A DNA stretch of 64,000 nt. Origin: Methylobacterium sp. J-076 (lineage in GTDB: Bacteria > Pseudomonadota > Alphaproteobacteria > Rhizobiales > Beijerinckiaceae). Every line of letters starts with the position of its first letter. The first letter of the stretch is position 1. Where the stretch lies: contig NZ_JAKSXW010000134.1 of assembly GCF_022829405.1 (NCBI RefSeq), positions 1 to 64,000 on the forward strand, read 5' to 3'. Made by a program: the position numbers and the translations under genes. Of the stretch, positions 36,389-43,930 are shown piece by piece. A model generated the notes under the pieces. That model had not been told where the DNA came from. It did not search any database and worked only from the letters and a program-made list of their open reading frames with translations.

Positions 36389-36545
36389 GAGTCGAAGGGT
36401 CTGAAGCTTTGGTTCAGAGCCGACAGGCCCCGGTACCTGAGTCGGTCGCCGCTGAAACCTAAGCATTCGCTCGGAGGCAGCGAATATTCCGCCGAAGAGC
36501 TATGATCTTTCTAGCATGACCTGATGATATCTCAATGAAAAAAAG
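36361..36545 (-). ncRNA. Candidate small RNA upstream of the terminator
   Basis: The minus strand between the two hairpins has no open frame of note, has an AT-rich upstream edge (36510-36560, with TTGAGATATCA), and ends in a strong intrinsic terminator. That is the typical shape of a free-standing bacterial small RNA of about 150 nt. The 5' end is a guess; no family recognised. A long porin 3' tail read through the first hairpin is the main alternative. Confidence 0.3.
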
Positions 36546-36586
36546 TTTTATTCGTTGAACGATGCTTGCTCGCCATGCCAACGACG

Positions 36587-36609
36587 AAAGCCCGGCCTGA
36601 CGGCCGGGC
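36587..36609 (-). terminator. Porin terminator hairpin
   Basis: GCCCGGCC-GTCA-GGCCGGGC on the minus strand followed by TTTCG, 27 bp after the porin stop. The stem is strong and the T-run short, so termination may be partial. Confidence 0.7.
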
Positions 36610-36636
36610 GGGTTCGATCGTGCGGGACAGGTCGGG

Positions 36637-38235
36637 TCAGAAGTCGCGTTGGACGCGGAAGCGGAACTGGCCGGCATCCTGCGAACTGATGGTGCGCAGG
36701 GAGTTCTTGGAGATGTCGGGCGTGACGCCGCTGTTCAGTGCAGTGCGGATGTATTCGCCCTCGACGCCGATATCGAGGTCCTTCACCGGCGTCCAGATCA
36801 AGTTGGCGCCCGTGACGATCTGGTTGTTGCCGCGCAGGATCGGGCTCGTGGCGAAGGCGAGGGCGTTGGCGGCGCTGGCACCGGTCGGGGCGAAGCCGAA
36901 GCCGAGGGCGCCGAGGGCGTTGCGGCCCTTCGGGTTGTAGTCGATCTCCGCGTAGCTCCCGAACACGGCCGAGCGCCAGGACGGCGACCAGTAGTGCAGC
37001 AGCGAGGCCACGACCGAGAACGAGGTCGAGAGTTCGAGCCTGCCGGTGGCCGGGTTCAGCACGGCATCGGAGTAGTATTGCAGGAACGACCCGCCGCTCA
37101 CCGGGGCGGCGGCGAGGGCATCGTAGGGCGCCGTGTAGTTCGAGATGCCGGTGTAGCTCATGGCGCCCTGGCCGTAGGCGCCCTGGAGGTAGAAGGCGTC
37201 GCCCTGGGCGATGAAGGGCAGGTTGACCTTCACGGCCCCCTGGACCGCGAAGCCGTAGGCACTGGACGCCCGGCCGGTCGGCGCGATGCCGAGCCCCGCC
37301 GTGGCGGTGCTGACGCCCGCGACCGTGCTGGACGCGTCGCCCGCGTCGATCTCGTGGACCGCCGCCGACAGCTGGGCCGAGCCCCAGGGCTGGTCGAGGC
37401 GCGCGACGCCGACGAAGTCCGGCAACCGGCTCTTCTGCGTCACGTCCACGAAGGCGACGGTGCCCGGCCCCACGACGATGGGGGCGAGGAAGGTGGAGGG
37501 CGTGAAGGGATTGAAGGCGTTGCTGTAGCCGGCGAAGCCCCCGGCCGCCGTGAAGGCCCCGACGGCGGCGCCGCTGCCGAAGATCGGAAAGCGCCGGAAG
37601 GTCGGATCCTCCATCGAGCCGGTGAGGGTGATGCCGTTGCCGAGCACCGCCGAATAGGCGAGCAGGTTCGTGCTGTAATTGTCCGATCCGGCGGTGCCGC
37701 CGATCAGTTCGAAGTCGTGGGAGTAGAAGTCGAAGAAGGACGAGGCGCGGCCGGCGGTGAGGCCGGCGAACTGGATGAAGGCCTTGTCGGCGTTCACGAA
37801 ATCCTGCGTCCGGCCGAAGGCGTCGGCGCCGAGGCCCGGGAAGGCCTGCCCCTCGCGTTGCCGGGAGGCGGAGGTCAGGAAGGGGCCGCTGCGCGAGGCC
37901 ACGTCGAGGCGGATGAAGGCGCGCAGGGTGCCGTAATCGGTGGCCGTGCGGGCATCGAGGTTCAGCCGGAGCAGGCCGACATAACCGGACACGTCACCGC
38001 CGGTGCCGGTGCGGACCTTGCTGCTCTGGTACAGGTAGTCGTACCGCGCCCGGCCCGACAGACGCAGGCAGGTGTCGCTCCCCGGAATGTAGAAGAAGCC
38101 TGCACCGTAGGTGGTGCAGACGCGGACATAGTCGACGGGGACTGCCTTCCTGACCGGGAGATCCGCGGCGCGGGCGCCGCCTCCGGTGCCCAACAGGGCC
38201 GAAGAGCAGAGCAGAATCGTCTTGAGGTGTCGCAT
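36637..38235 (-). CDS. Alphaproteobacterial porin (porin_2 family)
   Basis: A 532-residue outer-membrane protein. The signal peptide is residues 1-23 (MRHLKTILLCSSALLGTGGG, cleavage at ARA). The mature protein starts ADLPVRKAVPVDYVRVCTTY, with the paired Cys and the CLRLSGRARYDYLY strand typical of Rhizobiales Omp2/RopA-like porins. It ends RFRVQRDF with a C-terminal Phe, the usual outer-membrane insertion signal. It forms trimeric general-diffusion channels. The ATG at 38233-38235 begins the signal peptide; the upstream region (38330-38480) is AT-rich and probably its promoter. Confidence 0.9.
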   Translation of the reverse strand: MRHLKTILLCSSALLGTGGGARAADLPVRKAVPVDYVRVCTTYGAGFFYIPGSDTCLRLSGRARYDYLYQSSKVRTGTGGDVSGYVGLLRLNLDARTATDYGTLRAFIRLDVASRSGPFLTSASRQREGQAFPGLGADAFGRTQDFVNADKAFIQFAGLTAGRASSFFDFYSHDFELIGGTAGSDNYSTNLLAYSAVLGNGITLTGSMEDPTFRRFPIFGSGAAVGAFTAAGGFAGYSNAFNPFTPSTFLAPIVVGPGTVAFVDVTQKSRLPDFVGVARLDQPWGSAQLSAAVHEIDAGDASSTVAGVSTATAGLGIAPTGRASSAYGFAVQGAVKVNLPFIAQGDAFYLQGAYGQGAMSYTGISNYTAPYDALAAAPVSGGSFLQYYSDAVLNPATGRLELSTSFSVVASLLHYWSPSWRSAVFGSYAEIDYNPKGRNALGALGFGFAPTGASAANALAFATSPILRGNNQIVTGANLIWTPVKDLDIGVEGEYIRTALNSGVTPDISKNSLRTISSQDAGQFRFRVQRDF

Positions 38236-39591
38236 GGTGTCCCCACATTCGACGCCACTCGCGCGCAAGCGCCGGCATCGACCCGAATCCGCGCGCAATC
38301 GCAGTCTTCGCTTTTGGCGAAGGTGAGCGTTGCAGCTTTTTAATGGTTTGGCCGCCACTCGTTCGGCAGCTTGACCATAAATACGGTTCCGAGTTTCGCC
38401 AAATAAAATGGGTTTTCTTTTATCAATCGTCGTTGTCTATTTGAAATTTTCTTTGATTTTCGAAATACATCGAGTTCTTCGATTTTGGCGGATGCTGTGC
38501 TCCGGCATCATCGGGGGGCCGATGCCGGTCCGTCTCCCAGCGAAGGGGCAGCCGGGGGTGAGGCGCGGGCGGTGTCGGGCTCCGGCCACGGCGGCCGCTC
38601 ATCGGGTCGCGATCCGTTTTTCCCCGCGAGGCGGGCTTGCGGCACGCGCCGACTGTCCCGCTGCCGCACGGCGACCGGCAGTGGGATCCGCTGCTGCCAC
38701 GGCTGTCCGACCGCGACCAGCCGATCGCCCCCGACGACTGGGGCTTCGGCCAGGGCGACGCGCCGTCTGCCGCGCAGCACACCGACACCTCCGGTGATCC
38801 CGCCAAGACCATGGAGGCGCTGGTCGCCCCTTTCGACATCGCGCGATACACGCCCGTCATACGGGATCGCCGGGGCCCGGCCGGGTTCCGCACAGCGATG
38901 GCCCATCCGGAACGCCGAGGCCATCGCGGAGGGCCGGGGTGCCACGTGGCAGGGAATCGCCCGGCACTGGGCCGATGCGGCGGCGCATTCCGAGCAGGGC
39001 GACGCGTTCAGCTCGTTGGAGAGCGTCAAGCAACGCCCCCTCAGCACCGGCCCCCACGCTGCGCGGTACGATCCGGACACCTGGACCGACGAGTACGCCA
39101 TTCTGGCGCGGCCGGACGAGCGGGAGATCCGGGCAGCATTGCCCTACGACTGCCTCACCCGCACCATCTCCTGCTCGGCTTGGCCGGCCTGGAGGCACGG
39201 CCAGCCGCTACCGACGCCCGTGCCGTGGGGCCGCCATGACCCCGCCCGTCATCGTGCCGGGCGCGGACGCCTTTCTGCGCAACATGCCGAAGGCGGACCT
39301 GTACATCCTCAGGCCGGGCATCTCGCTCCGACTGAGGCGACGGAGAGGTGGCCCGGCTCGCCCCGCGAGGGAGACGAGTAACGGGCAATCAGCATTCCTG
39401 GCGATCCGCCCGCCGGACTGGCGCGCCACGCGCACCGAGCGGGTTCCCGTCTTTGGCCGGGCCGTGTCGTCGATCGGCAGGCAAGCTTGGATCCGCAAAA
39501 CCGCCCGTCCGCAATGCGCGCCGATTCCGTCCAGAGCGGGCTGGTCGCCCTTGCGAGGCGGGGCCGAGAGCCTGCCCCTCGAGCGGCCATG
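38236..39591. other. Region without a confident gene (porin upstream, then decayed sequence)
   Basis: The first 250 bp are AT-rich and probably hold the porin promoter. From about 38500 to 39590 the sequence is GC-rich with several overlapping long frames on both strands, none with a convincing start, domain or homologue. One plus-strand pair of frames may be a decayed gene. A 104-bp frame ending near 39340 (MTPPVIVPGADAFLRNMPKA, from 39236) also looks protein-like at its start but soon turns Arg-rich. Confidence 0.4.
38637..39235 (+). pseudogene. Possible frameshifted remnant, unknown family
   Basis: One frame from about 38637 reads a balanced composition (SDRDQPIAPDDWGFGQGD, then TMEALVAPFDIARYTPVIRD) to about 38905, where it turns Arg/Gly-rich. 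The next frame becomes balanced from about 38905 (ATWQGIARHWADAAAHSEQG, then RYDPDTWTDEYAILARPD) to about 39190. A single-base change near 38905 would join them. GC-rich DNA makes long open frames by chance, so this is tentative. No family recognised. Confidence 0.25.
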
Positions 39592-40146
39592 TCAGTTTAA
39601 GGCGGCGCTGGATGGCGACGGCACTATCGACGGTGTGGGTTGGGCGGACGCCGCAACAGTATCGTGGCTGATTGTGAGGCGGGCACTGTCCGCTGCGGCT
39701 GGGTAGGATACCGGCGCCGGGAGTGCGGGATCCTTGAGACGGAACTGCTGTGTAATTTGTCGAGTATCCAGGCTTATTTTTCTGTCCGATGGTATCTTCG
39801 CGCGCACCTGTTCCAGAAAATCCCGCGCAGCCTGAAGTTTTTGCTGATTGTACTCCGCTTCATTGAGACGATTTTTCTCTGAAATCACCTCCCGCTCGTG
39901 GGCTTCTTGAGCTTGATATTGTAGCTCCAATGACGCGCGGGCAAAGAATGCCGATACTTTTTGAATGATATCGCTCGTCATGATTGTCGGTCGCGTAAAG
40001 AAAAGATAAAATGTGTTCGACGCGAAAAATATCAGCGCAATCAAGAGCAGGAGATCCGCAGCTCTGCCGGATATGGTCCAGAAAGCAATCAAAAACAGAG
40101 AGGCTAAAGCTGAAACCGCCATAAGAATGAAGCGCGTTATTATCAT
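39592..40146 (-). CDS. Membrane protein with coiled coil, lower-GC, unknown function
   Basis: A 184-residue protein with two N-terminal membrane segments (about 4-24 and 32-52). Residues about 60-115 form a Gln/Glu/Lys-rich helix likely to make a coiled coil (EVISEKNRLNEAEYNQQKLQ). The tail is Pro/Ala/Ser-rich. Base composition is visibly poorer in GC than the rest of the window, pointing to horizontal transfer. No family recognised and no partner gene is obvious. Confidence 0.65.
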   Translation of the reverse strand: MIITRFILMAVSALASLFLIAFWTISGRAADLLLLIALIFFASNTFYLFFTRPTIMTSDIIQKVSAFFARASLELQYQAQEAHEREVISEKNRLNEAEYNQQKLQAARDFLEQVRAKIPSDRKISLDTRQITQQFRLKDPALPAPVSYPAAADSARLTISHDTVAASAQPTPSIVPSPSSAALN

Positions 40147-40588
40147 AACCCTACCATTGTTCGATATCGATTATGAGGCTTAGGCCGTAATTTTGCGGCC
40201 ATATAATGAATTTCGAAGGCCATCGGAGAAGCTTATCAGTCATAACGATTCAAGCCGACCGGGTCATCTGCTTACAGCCGGGCGGTGCGAAATCGAGACT
40301 CAATGACGTGGATAATCCGGCTCGCTTCCCGTGCCATTCTCAGCGATGACCCGGCCGGTCAGGCCGGCAATCCTGCGGCTCCCTGGCGTCCGAGACCGAC
40401 TGCCTTGAAGCCGACAACGCTAACCGGTGCGTAGACTGGCGGCGTCAGTAGAGCCGCCGCGGCAGACGACCGAATGTCGGCTCCGTTCGTGCTCCCGGCC
40501 CTCGTCTAGGCGCCCCATCCGGTCGCCCCGACCGCGCGGTGTCCAGCCTCGGTCTTGCTTCGCCCCCAGCGCCTCTCCCGATGGCTGG
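40147..40588. other. Intergenic stretch, no gene seen
   Basis: This stretch is 442 bp, AT-richer at the left, where the promoter of the preceding minus-strand membrane-protein gene should lie. A hairpin with arms GGCCG and CGGCC is at 40183-40200. The rest shows only chance frames. Confidence 0.5.
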
Positions 40589-40861
40589 CTAGCGGATGAC
40601 ATCCGAACCGCTGGCGGCAGTATCGCCCGCCGCCAAACCGATAGCTTCCTTCTGCGCGACGAGCATGTCGATGATTTCGGTGACGACCGCCGGCCATGGC
40701 ACGTTGTGGGCGTGAAGAAACTCCGCCGCCTTCACCACTGCTTCGAGTTCATCGACGGAAAATGCGTGCCCCGTGCTGTTGGTGTGGAGCATCCGCTCAG
40801 CGAGCTTCGTCGACAAACGCAGGACATCGCGCGCGTTCAAAGGCTGAGCGTTGTGGCTCAC
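40589..40861 (-). CDS. Small hypothetical protein following a ribbon-helix-helix gene
   Basis: A 90-residue, mostly helical protein (LNARDVLRLSTKLAERML, then VDELEAVVKAAEFLHAH). The start overlaps the end of the upstream ribbon-helix-helix gene by four bases (ATGA), so the two are translated together. No toxin fold such as RelE, PIN or HipA is recognisable. Function unknown. Confidence 0.55.
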   Translation of the reverse strand: MSHNAQPLNARDVLRLSTKLAERMLHTNSTGHAFSVDELEAVVKAAEFLHAHNVPWPAVVTEIIDMLVAQKEAIGLAAGDTAASGSDVIR

Positions 40862-41055
40862 TTCAGGTAGCCTTTCGCCGTGAGGTGCTCGCTGACGATC
40901 CGCTTCAGAGCTTCGGACCGACTGACCTCCCGATCACGGGCGAAGTCGCCGAGCGCCTCAATGACCTCTTGCGGCATGCGTGCGGTCAGCATCGGATCAC
41001 GCCCAGTTGCAGGCCGTCCGCGCTTCTTCGGTATGTCCGCACTCGACGCCGGCAT
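40858..41055 (-). CDS. Ribbon-helix-helix DNA-binding protein
   Basis: A 65-residue protein. After a basic lead (KKRGRPATGRDPM) it has MLTARMPQEVIEALGDFA and SRSEALKRIVSEHL, the strand-helix-helix of the Arc/MetJ/CopG fold. Proteins of this size bind operators, often as antitoxins or plasmid/island regulators. The ATG at 41053-41055 was chosen; the frame extends further without a good start. It is coupled to the downstream 90-residue gene. Confidence 0.65.
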   Translation of the reverse strand: MPASSADIPKKRGRPATGRDPMLTARMPQEVIEALGDFARDREVSRSEALKRIVSEHLTAKGYLK

Positions 41056-41334
41056 GATTTCGGTAATACCACGACGATGGGCCGGGCGAAAGCACCCCCC
41101 TGCGGGCCGGCCCTCACCACCACCCGCACCGAGAGTGCTGTCTATCGCGATCCATGCTCCTGCAGGTGCGAGGCCCGTTCCCACCGTCAACGCAACGGCA
41201 CGCCGAGGCCGCTCCCTCGACAGGGCAGGGGCCGGAGGTTCGGGGCTGCAGACCTGCCATAACGGACGCGCGCCGTTTACCCAGCACGTTACCCGGAAGC
41301 TTTTTTGGGGGGCTCTAAGACCGAGCTAGGTGAC

Positions 41335-41409
41335 TGGTGCTGCGAGAGAGGATTGAACTCTCGACCTCTTCATTACCAATGAAGTGCTCTACCACTGAGC
41401 TACCGCAGC
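41335..41409 (-). tRNA. tRNA-Thr (GGT)
   Basis: On the minus strand the acceptor GCTGCGG pairs with TCGCAGC, followed by A and an encoded CCA. The anticodon arm is CTTCA-TTGGTAA-TGAAG, anticodon GGT. D and T arms are complete (TAGCTCAGTGGTAGAGC; GAGAGTTCAATCCTCTC). Its 3' end faces the accessory stretch to the left, the usual geometry for island integration. Confidence 0.95.
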
Positions 41410-41533
41410 ATCTGGCATCCCCTCGGGGATGCGGGCGGATCGGGGTGCCGCTGGGGCGTTCCGACCGCGCGAGTGGGGCCATACCGGATCGGGGACGGCT
41501 TGGCAACGCTCGTTTTGCAGGAGCCCCTCAGGG

Positions 41534-42043
41534 CTAGGCCGTCGCCTCCAGCACCGCCGGACGTTGCAGCGTCGCGCGGATGATCGCCGCGAGACCGGGC
41601 TCGGTCACCGCGTCCGCCGCCTCCGCAGGGGTGAACCAGCGCAGATCCCGCTGGTTTTCCTCGGGAAAATGCTTCAGCTGCTTGCGCACCCGCAGCGGGA
41701 ACACCTTCACCTGGCAGGTGACGGCCTCCAGGTTCTTCAGGCGCTTCTCGTAGAGGTAGTAGCCCAGGGGACGCTTGCCGACCGCGCCCCGCAGCCCGGC
41801 CTCCTCGTAGGCCTCCTGCGCCGCCGCCTCGAAGGGCTTGCGCCCCTTCATCGGCCAGCCCTTCGGGATCACCCAGCGGCGGCTCTCGCGCGAGGTGACG
41901 AGGAGGACCTTCATCGCCCCGTCGCGGCCGCGGCGGATCGGCAGGACGCCCACCTGACGCCGGGGCTCTTCCGTCTCCTCCGTCGGGAGGTCGAAGGCCA
42001 GGGGCCGGTCCATGCTGCCCTTGCTCACCCCCTCCTTGCTCAC
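41534..42043 (-). CDS. NUDIX hydrolase
   Basis: A 169-residue protein with a Nudix box at about 62-84: GWPMKGRKPFEAAAQEAYEE, then AGL. The usual Arg before the first box Glu is Gln, seen in related alphaproteobacterial members acting on polyphosphate inositols or dinucleotides. The substrate is unknown. The start is uncertain: GTG at 42043 or ATG at 42013. The frame stays open upstream through a 15-bp tandem repeat that would encode a Lys/Ser/Pro-rich tail, but no standard start was found there. Confidence 0.82.
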   Translation of the reverse strand: MSKEGVSKGSMDRPLAFDLPTEETEEPRRQVGVLPIRRGRDGAMKVLLVTSRESRRWVIPKGWPMKGRKPFEAAAQEAYEEAGLRGAVGKRPLGYYLYEKRLKNLEAVTCQVKVFPLRVRKQLKHFPEENQRDLRWFTPAEAADAVTEPGLAAIIRATLQRPAVLEATA

Positions 42044-42097
42044 GGCCCCCTTGGCAGGGCCGGACTTGGCGGAGTGGGACTTGGTGGAGGCGAGCTT

Positions 42098-42172
42098 GGA
42101 CAGGCTGGACTTCGACGGGCTGGACTTCGACGGGCTGGACTTGGCCTGGCTGGACTTGGCCTGGCCGGGCTT
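42098..42172. repeat. 15-bp tandem repeat upstream of the NUDIX gene
   Basis: Five consecutive 15-bp units: 42098-42112, 42113-42127, 42128-42142 (identical to the previous), 42143-42157 and 42158-42172. The unit is CGACGGGCTGGACTT with variants. In the NUDIX frame on the minus strand it would read repeated KSSPS/KSSQA. A 15-bp period keeps the frame open, which suggests coding or recently coding use. Confidence 0.85.
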
Positions 42173-42274
42173 GACGGTGCGCGTGGCGATCGGAGGCTCC
42201 TCGGGGCGTCCGGGCCACAGCCCACGACGCCCTTGTCGGCGGGTTGCCCCGCGTGGCCCGGAATGAGCCGTTGT

Positions 42275-43819
42275 CTAGATATTGCTACGTCCTGGACCCG
42301 ATGCAAGCTCGATACCACGTGCGGTGGTGTCGCGTCCGGCGGGCGGGACCGCCGCCGTCGCGGCCGGGAGGACCGGGGCGGGGACGGGCAGGGCGGCTGC
42401 GGCCATGCCTGCCGAGACGGGGTCGGCGGTTCCCTTGTCCGCCTGCGGGGCCGCGGGGGGCTTGGCCGGCACGAAGAGGGTCTCCTCCCGCGGCTCGTCC
42501 GCCTCGGGGTCCATCGGCCCGGCGGGGGCAGCGAGGGCGTTCGGCGGGGCCTGCCACTGGAACGCGTCGAGCTGCCCCGTGGCCGGAGAGACGGGCTCCC
42601 AGGTCTGCGAGGCGGTGCCGTCGGCGATCCACAGGGCGTCCCGCGGGGCGCGGGCGGCGCGGGCGAGCCATTCCCGCGCGCGGCCGGACTGGGCGCCGTG
42701 CTCGGCCTCCTCGATGGCGGCCATCATCAGGCAGGTGCGCACGGTCGGCTGGTCGGTGGTCAGGGGCTGCAGCGCCTCCCTGGCGCGGCCGAACTCCCGG
42801 GCGTCGAGGGCCGCCTGGGCCACGGCGAGGCGCGCCTCCGGGTCCCAGGAGGAGAGCTTGGCGAGGTTTTCCGCCCGGGCGAGCCGGTCGCGCACGGAAT
42901 CGCCGGTGCGCAGGCCGAGATAGACCTTGGCGAGGTCGGGGTGCGGGTTCGTCCGCCACGCCGCCTCCACGATCCGCGCGGCCTTCTTGAGGTCGCCCCG
43001 GCGGGCGAGGAGCCGGGCGGCGATGCAGGCCGCGGGCACGAGGTCGGGGGCGAGCTTGACCGCCTGGAGGGCCCGCTCGGCGGCGGCCTCCGGCTCGCCG
43101 GCCTCGCGGTCCCGGGCGATGGCGGTGAGCAGCACCGCCCGCTGGCGCTTGGCCGCGGGCTTGTCGATGAGGCCGAGGGAGGCCCGGCGCTCCACCGTCT
43201 CCAGGGCGCCGGTCCAGTCGGTGTCGGCGCAATGCGCCTCCAGCATCGCGTCGTTGGCCCAGGTCACGCTCGGCGCCAGCCGGGCCGCCTCGGTGGCGTA
43301 GGCCCGGGCGGCGACCTCGTCGTCCCGGCGGCGCGCCTCCACGAACAGGCCCCGCAGGCCCAGCACCCGCGTCTCGGATTCGTCGGCCATGGCCTGGAAG
43401 GCGCGCTCGGCGCCCTCGCGGTCCCCGGAGATCTGCGCGGCCTGCGCCTTGAGCAGGAGGGTCAGCGGCTCGGTCCCCAGGAGCCGCTCTGCGTCGCCCG
43501 CATAGCGCCGGGCGGCCAGGGGATCGCCCGAGCCCACCGCGATCATGCCCCGCGACAGCGCCGAGAGCCCCTTGGCCCGGCGCCGCTCGGAGGAGCCGCG
43601 CACCAGCACCTCCGGCAGGCCGATCACCCCTCGGATGATCGCCCAGACGAGGCCGAGGACGACCGCCGCCGCGATCACCCCGACGATGGCCAGGGCGAGG
43701 CTGGTGCCGATCTGGTAGCCGTTCCAGACCACCGTGACGGTGCCGGGCCTGTCGGCGATCCAGACCGCCCCGAAGGCGGCCACGGCCAGCAGGACGAGGT
43801 AGGCGAGGGCGCGCCACAT
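42275..43819 (-). CDS. hemY: HemY-like TPR membrane protein
   Basis: A 514-residue protein with two N-terminal membrane segments (about 3-22 and 42-62), a HemY_N domain with GSSERRRAKGLSALSRGM, and tetratricopeptide-like repeats over about 90-400. The C-terminus is Pro/Ala-rich. In E. coli HemY is linked to the hemCDXY operon; its role in haem or protoporphyrin handling is not fully settled, and it is unrelated to protoporphyrinogen oxidase of the same name. GGAGAG precedes the start. It follows the mitofilin-like gene by 111 bp. Confidence 0.85.
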   Translation of the reverse strand: MWRALAYLVLLAVAAFGAVWIADRPGTVTVVWNGYQIGTSLALAIVGVIAAAVVLGLVWAIIRGVIGLPEVLVRGSSERRRAKGLSALSRGMIAVGSGDPLAARRYAGDAERLLGTEPLTLLLKAQAAQISGDREGAERAFQAMADESETRVLGLRGLFVEARRRDDEVAARAYATEAARLAPSVTWANDAMLEAHCADTDWTGALETVERRASLGLIDKPAAKRQRAVLLTAIARDREAGEPEAAAERALQAVKLAPDLVPAACIAARLLARRGDLKKAARIVEAAWRTNPHPDLAKVYLGLRTGDSVRDRLARAENLAKLSSWDPEARLAVAQAALDAREFGRAREALQPLTTDQPTVRTCLMMAAIEEAEHGAQSGRAREWLARAARAPRDALWIADGTASQTWEPVSPATGQLDAFQWQAPPNALAAPAGPMDPEADEPREETLFVPAKPPAAPQADKGTADPVSAGMAAAALPVPAPVLPAATAAVPPAGRDTTARGIELASGPGRSNI

Positions 43820-43930
43820 GGGGTCAGTCTCTCCTGGCGCCGGCCCATGGAAGGCCGGCACGCGTGCGGGATGGCGCGGGGCGCGTGCGGCCCCATGCCG
43901 ACGGGTTGCGGGGGCGGGCGGGCGCCGCCG

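Larger units (their letters stand above)
36195..36636. other. Intergenic region between the porin and the small secreted gene
   Basis: This 442-bp stretch has no protein gene. It contains two minus-strand hairpin terminators and, between them, a possible small RNA. The part nearest 36195 (36220-36330) is AT-rich and probably carries the promoter of the small secreted gene. Confidence 0.5.

Noticed and set aside
38485..39381. A 298-codon plus-strand gene
   Set aside because: Its N-terminal third is Arg/Ser/Pro-rich and unlike protein; only an inner part looks real, so it was treated as a possible remnant.
40427..40870. A 147-codon plus-strand frame
   Set aside because: Antisense to the 90-residue gene and Arg/Ser-rich without a domain or ribosome site.
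41290..41320. Terminator for tRNA-Thr at the TTTTTTGGGGGG tract
   Set aside because: The T-run is on the plus strand while the tRNA is read on the minus strand, and no stem precedes it.
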